From Dendrolimus kikuchii (taxonomy: Eukaryota > Arthropoda > Insecta > Lepidoptera > Lasiocampidae): a stretch of DNA of 64,000 bases. The translations under genes and the position numbers were made by a program. The stretch is taken from contig CM034397.1 of the NCBI GenBank assembly GCA_019925095.2, positions 9,319,763 through 9,383,762 on the forward strand. Direction: 5' to 3'. Under the pieces are notes generated by a model. It saw only the letters and a list, made by a program, of their open reading frames with translations, did no database searches and had not been told where the DNA came from. Shown one piece after another: positions 59,551 to 64,000 of this stretch (positions are counted from its first letter, which is position 1; every line of letters begins with the position of its first letter).

Positions 59551-59940
59551 CTTGACAATATGTATCTTTTACTGTGCAGGCTGTAAAGTTGTGGAATGCA
59601 TTACTTACGAGCATCAGAAGTGCAGTCACTTATAAAGTTTAATAAACTCCTCAAAGTAATTTATGTATGTGTATGTAACTCTATGTACATATATTTGTAC
59701 ATATCTATGTAAATATGTATGTGTGTTTTTATGTACTATTAATATATGTATATATGACTGTATAAATTTTAAACTATGCGTACTGAATACCGACCCACTA
59801 TTGGAAATGTGAAATTATCTCCAGAAGTTTGGAAGAAATCGCTGTTAGCGATAAGACCGCCGATTGTACTAGCTAAATGATTGTTAAATCATGTGTATTA
59901 TTTCTTATGTGCAATAAAGAATACTCTATTCTATTCAATT
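59551..59940 (+). pseudogene. CR1/L2-type LINE: last codons and 3' tail
   Basis: gctgtaaagttgtggaatgc translates AVKLWNA, followed by LLTSIRSA, the WNxLPxxIRxA motif at the end of CR1/L2-type proteins. Then a TATG-rich untranslated part, tggaagaaatcgctgttagc and gataagaccgcc, AATAAA and a ctattctattc end. This is a strongly 5'-truncated copy. Confidence 0.6.
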
Positions 59941-60003
59941 CTAACACGTATAAAAAACAATTCAGATTATTATTATATTTCGTCTATGGTATCTACCAAT
60001 CTA

Positions 60004-60551
60004 TCTATAATATAAAAGTATAAACATGCCATGTCTAAACATTTAAGCTATTAAAAAAACAACTGGAATTGACTATATATACAATTTAACATTTAATTTT
60101 AGATTTCTTGTCTATTTCTCGGTTTATCTGTTCGTTCGGGATTCACGTAAAAAGTACTGGGCCGATTTCAATGCGGTTTTCGCTGGTTGACAGCAAATCC
60201 TTATACTTCAATTTTGCGCTACTTTTTATACTGGGAATAACCGCGGAATTTTTTCTGAGAATGATTTAAAATGGTGAAATTAAAAAATATCTAATTCCAA
60301 TGTAATTTTTTCACTGATCGATAAAAATTTTTAGGTGAACAAGTGTGTGATATTTTTTATCCCGTGAATTCCGCGGCAATTTTCCAGAGAGCGGTTCGAA
60401 GTTGTTTGTATGCATAAAAAATTGCCTTTTCGACACAGTTTTCACTAAAACGATAGTTTACATTAGTTTTTACATTCTGCGGTACTTTGTATTCCGGGAA
60501 TCCCGCGGGAATGTCAAGTCAACCGTGAACAAAGTCGCGGGCAAATCCTAG
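60004..60551 (+). mobile_element. Helitron-like element, 'cccgcggga' family, longest copy
   Basis: A|TCTATAATATAAAAG start and GGCAAATCCTAG|T end, 548 bp. It is collinear with 47755-48263, including the repeated 'gggaat-ccgcggg' segments. It ends only 72 bases left of the mariner. Confidence 0.68.
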
Positions 60552-60767
60552 TACGCAAATAAAATTCATGGCTAGGATTTCAAAATAAATGTAACTTATG
60601 TGTAAACTTCTACATATAGTATACTTAGTCTGGCCATAAATGCTGTTTACAATTAAAAAGAAACAAAATATTACATTTGAATTTGGAATCTGTCATTTTT
60701 ATCTGATTGTTCATTGTGTTTTATCATTTTGGCGCCAATACATTGTACAGCATTTTGAGATATTAAA

Positions 60768-61976
60768 ATGGAGTGGGGCGGAAAAGAGAACCGAATCGTT
60801 GTGATTGCATTACACAAAGTAGATATGGAGCCAAATGCAATTTTTAAAACTGTCCATACGCTTGGTATTAGTCAAATGTTTGTGTACCAGGCTATTAATA
60901 GGTACAATGAGACCTCCTCTGTTTGGGACAGAAAAAGATCTGGCAGTCCACGTACTGTTAGTACGAAAAAGGTGGCCAAAGTAGTAAGAGAAAGAATTCG
61001 AAGAAATCCTGTCCGAAAGCAAAAGATTTTGCCTCGGGAGATGAAGATATCACCTAGAACCATGTCGCGTATTTTAAAAGATGACTTAGGAGTTGCAGCC
61101 TATAAGAGACGCACTGGTCATTTCTTAACTCATAATTTAAAAAAGAATAGGGTGGTAAAATCGAAACAATTACTGAAGCGGTACGCAAAGGGAGGTCACA
61201 GAAAAATTTTGTTTACGGATGAGAAAATGTTTACAATTGAGCAACATTTTAACAAACTTATTTTAACTTTAATTTAATTTTTATTTTATTTTAACTTAAG
61301 AGAGCAGGGGCGCATTTGTAGCATCTTTGATGTTGCAATTGTCCATAGGCGATGGTAACCATTTTCCATCAAGTGGGCCGTCTGCCAGTCTGCTGAACTC
61401 CTGCAATAAAAAAAACAAAAAGATCGTATTTAGGCTCAAAGCTCGAAGGAAGCTTCTCAATTAGTCGACAGAGTGCAACGTGGGCATTATCCGTCTTCAG
61501 TGATAGTTTGGTGGTGTGTTGTTAGCTATGAAGGAGTGACTGAGCCATATTTTTGTGAAAAAGGTATCAAAACATCGGCACAAGTGTATCAAGATACCAT
61601 TCTTGAGAAGGTAGTTAAGCCCCTTAACAATACCATGTTCAATAACCAAGAATGGTCCTTTCGGACCATACCAGACTCGGCGCCGGGTCATAAAGCTCGG
61701 TCCACGCAGTCTTGGTTGGAAACGAATGTTTCGGACTTCATCAGAGCTGAAGACTGGCCGTCGTCTAGTCCCGATCTTAATCCGCTGGATTATGATTTAT
61801 GGTCAGTTTTAGAGTATACGGCTTGCTCTAAACGCCATGATAATTTGGAATCCCTAAAACAATCCATACAATTGGCAGTGAAGAATTTTCCCTTGGAAAG
61901 AGTGCGTGCTTCTATTGATAACTGGCCTCAACGTTTAAAGGACTGTATTGCAGCCAATGGAGACCACTTCGAATAA
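60768..61976 (+). pseudogene. mariner transposase, DD37D, broken by an insertion
   Basis: The first part (60768-61260) carries the paired helix-turn-helix DNA-binding region (about 10-50 and 80-110), the SGSPRT linker and the first catalytic Asp in FTDEKMF (residue 151). It then reads EQHFNK and is cut by inserted sequence. The second part resumes at about 61417 (DRI, in-frame TAG at 61431-61433, AQSSKEASQLVDRVQRGHY), then VWW, PDSAPGHKA (second Asp) and SSSPDLNPLDYDLW (third Asp). There are exactly 37 residues between the second and third Asp, the maT-type spacing. All three catalytic residues survive, but the insertion and the TAG prevent a full protein. Frames in the opposite strand here are shadows. 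Confidence 0.85.
61295..61415 (+). mobile_element. repeat B, copy 8, 5'-truncated, inside the mariner
   Basis: Begins cttaagagagcaggggcgc and ends ctcctgcaat plus A-run. About 35 bases of T/A-rich filler (61259-61294) precede it. The candidate target duplication is aacaaa on both sides. Confidence 0.78.
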
Positions 61977-62097
61977 GCTTTTTATATTTTAAATTGTTTT
62001 ATATTTATGTATTAAACTAACACACTGTAAAACTTATAAATGTTATTTGCAATAGAAAAAAAAAATTCTTTGTTACAATATTTATGGCAAGATTAGG

Positions 62098-62742
62098 TAT
62101 ATAACTTTTAATCATAAACGACCGTTTTCAGAATGTTTGTTTAGCAATCTGAAAGTTTATTAGGCTCAGCAACGCATCAACAAATTTTAATAAAAATACT
62201 AAACATCTAAATAAGAAGTTTATTTATTTTATATTCTATTATGACATCTTGCAGACTTCAAAAGTTACAAATATTTGTAATTTCATACAAATCAAATCGC
62301 GAGCACAGCTACTTAAAAATAACTATGAGCCCAATTAAATCTATTAACAAGCTATATCAGCAACGTTATTTATATTCATTGCTTTATTAGCGCATTAATT
62401 TGGTTGAATATGAGTTTTAACGCTTAGAAATTAGCCCTAGCCATTAGTATCGTGAATGGCTCGAGTTTCAGTCTCAGTGGGGTCAGCCAGTCGACCCGGA
62501 AAGGCGGAGGTCAGCGTCCTTACTGCCCTGAATATAACCGGAAGTCCAGCTCAAAAGAGGGTTTAAAGACATTGCGATTACTATTACTATACGTAATTGA
62601 CGAAACGAAATGGAAAGCATAAAAATCATCGATATTAATAAATAGAAACGAAATTATTCGTTATAATATAAATATATATTATTCGTTTGTCTACTTCTGC
62701 CCTCTTTAAGGTTATGTTGAATACAACAGCTAATAAGCTGTG
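62098..62742. other. unassigned AT-rich DNA
   Basis: Nothing recognised; the small block at 62455-62530 is GC-richer. Confidence 0.4.
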
Positions 62743-62930
62743 CTAGTGACTTCGCCCGCGTGAAAATGTTTTACGCGAAACCCAAAATAATATAACCGAA
62801 GTAATAACCTTAAAACATCAACTATCTGCCAGTGAAAGTCTCGTCAAAATCGGTCCAGCCGTTTCAGAGAGTAGCTGGGACATCGACACAGACAGACAAA
62901 CATTTTAAAAATCGATTTTCCGATATAAGT
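62743..62930 (-). repeat. worn Helitron-like or related repeat
   Basis: Left end ctagtgacttcgcccgcg (CTAG on the minus strand), then 'gtctcgtcaaaatcggtcc', 'agccgtttcagagagtagc' and 'gacagacaaacattttaaa', phrases common to lepidopteran dispersed repeats. The 5' boundary is not found. Confidence 0.45.
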
Positions 62931-64000
62931 GCCGTAGGTATATACTTTCATATGCATTCAAAAAGCTGTTATTTTGACATTACAAACAGACTCTTAGTTT
63001 TATTCATCTGTATATCATAAATGTTTACAAAGTTCAATGAAATTTGTTTTTACAATTAACAATATGATAACTGAAGACCTTAGACGAATAAGATGTATCA
63101 ACAATTAATGTAAAAGAGAACCGTATATAAGATATTTTGTAGAAAAAAAAGTGGGCATTGTAGTATATTTAAATGATTTTTCGTTAAAGTTATTTTATAT
63201 ACATGCGTCAAGAAATTCCGACAGTTTTTTTCTAGATGTTCGAGTACTAATAATGTAAACACTATTAGATATAAAACTTTTCTACAGAAGTAAGTGATTA
63301 AGTCTCTACACTTAGAAAAATAGTCTACTTAATTAATCGCAAGTTTTTGGCAGTAAGGAGCCATTAATTTAATGAAAATCCAAATGTGGTCGTCGTTTAA
63401 ATTATAGATATACACGTGAAACATTTAAGCTAGCTGATAAAGTACATTAATTATAATAATATACTGTGTTCACCTTTTTTCAAACAAAATATACTGCCTA
63501 CCTACATATATGGGTATGTGATGATAATATTAACTTACTCCTGACCCGTGTAGCTATAAATATTAAGAAGAAAATTATCCACTTAGAAATCAATTTAACG
63601 TCAGATAAATTACCTCTGGAATAAACAGCATTTAATTCTTAATACATGCATGAGGTTAATGCCAGTGTTCACATTTATGCAAGTGCAGGTTTTTGTTTTA
63701 GCTACTTATTCATAGTGCTAAGACCGTGTTTAGTCTGCCTGTTTGCGGGCACATATTTTCGCGGCGGCGGCGGCGTGCGCTCGCATTCATAATCATAATA
63801 CATCGGTGTTTGACCTTTTAGAGAATTACTTACTGACACATTTTGAATCCATTTAATACTTTAAATTTGGAATAATTTTCAACACAAATTGTTCCTCCAA
63901 TCACGTAGAGTTTTTAAAACAATTCTTCAGCAAACAATGTGATTGCGGATTATATTCATAATTCAAATCGCATTATGGCGTTTAGCACACAGTGCGCGAG
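62931..64000. other. unassigned DNA; short CGG run near the end
   Basis: AT-rich with no gene. Near 63761-63775 is a short GC-rich island with five CGG units inside cgcgg-cgtgcgctcg text, which stands out from the background. The window ends without a recognisable feature. Confidence 0.4.

Larger units (their letters stand above)
60624..62097 (+). mobile_element. mariner of the DD37D (maT) type, interrupted
   Basis: About 1.47 kb between TA dinucleotides (60622-60623 and 62098-62099). The ends are inverted repeats: left cttagtctggccataaatg from 60624, right (reverse complement) cctaatcttgccataaata up to 62097. About 23 of 30 positions match. Without the repeat B insert and its filler the element would be about 1.3 kb, the normal mariner size. 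Confidence 0.88.

Overview
The window looks like nuclear DNA of a moth or butterfly (Lepidoptera). This is inferred from the AT-rich background, the tRNA-derived SINEs, the many short elements with TC...CTAG ends whose 3' ends carry the GC-rich tail common in lepidopteran genomes, a copia-group element with a half-tRNA primer site, and a DD37D mariner. No species can be named. I find no host protein-coding gene, rRNA gene, genuine tRNA gene or CRISPR array that I can defend. This is an intergenic or long-intron region made largely of layered transposable elements.

Layout. 0-7.6 kb: unassigned AT-rich DNA, then a complete copia-type LTR retrotransposon (2595-7340) with one intact 1301-codon gag-pol frame and two identical 153-bp LTRs, directly followed by the tail of a non-LTR element. 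8-29 kb: mostly unassigned DNA with scattered SINEs, Helitron-like elements, copies of a roughly 300-bp poly(A)-tailed repeat (here 'repeat B'), LINE-tail relics and an R1-like LINE 3' end. 29.8-33.8 kb: a decayed CR1/L2-like LINE on the minus strand. Its endonuclease region holds a TRIM-like LTR element, and that element holds a hAT-like element, so three insertion layers can be ordered. 34-55 kb: SINEs, a TIR element, a minus-strand solo LTR, repeat B copies, a Helitron-like element split by repeat B, and a tandem MITE-like dimer. 55.5-57.7 kb: a broken Jockey-clade LINE on the minus strand, with C-tract/hairpin tandem repeats at its 3' side. 58.5-62.1 kb: a Helitron-like element split by a poly(A) retro-insert with a 9-bp target duplication, a CR1/L2-type LINE tail, another Helitron-like copy, and a DD37D mariner whose transposase is split by repeat B.

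How the parts relate. Only the copia element looks able to supply its own proteins. The SINEs, repeat B, TRIM, hAT-like, MITE-like and Helitron-like elements carry no enzyme and would need machinery from elsewhere. Nesting gives relative ages: the CR1/L2-like LINE is older than the TRIM, which is older than the hAT-like insert; the mariner and one Helitron-like element are older than repeat B. I see no sign of a new multi-gene system. The most informative content is the nested-insertion record, the intact copia element with mismatched flanks, and a few unexplained foldbacks.
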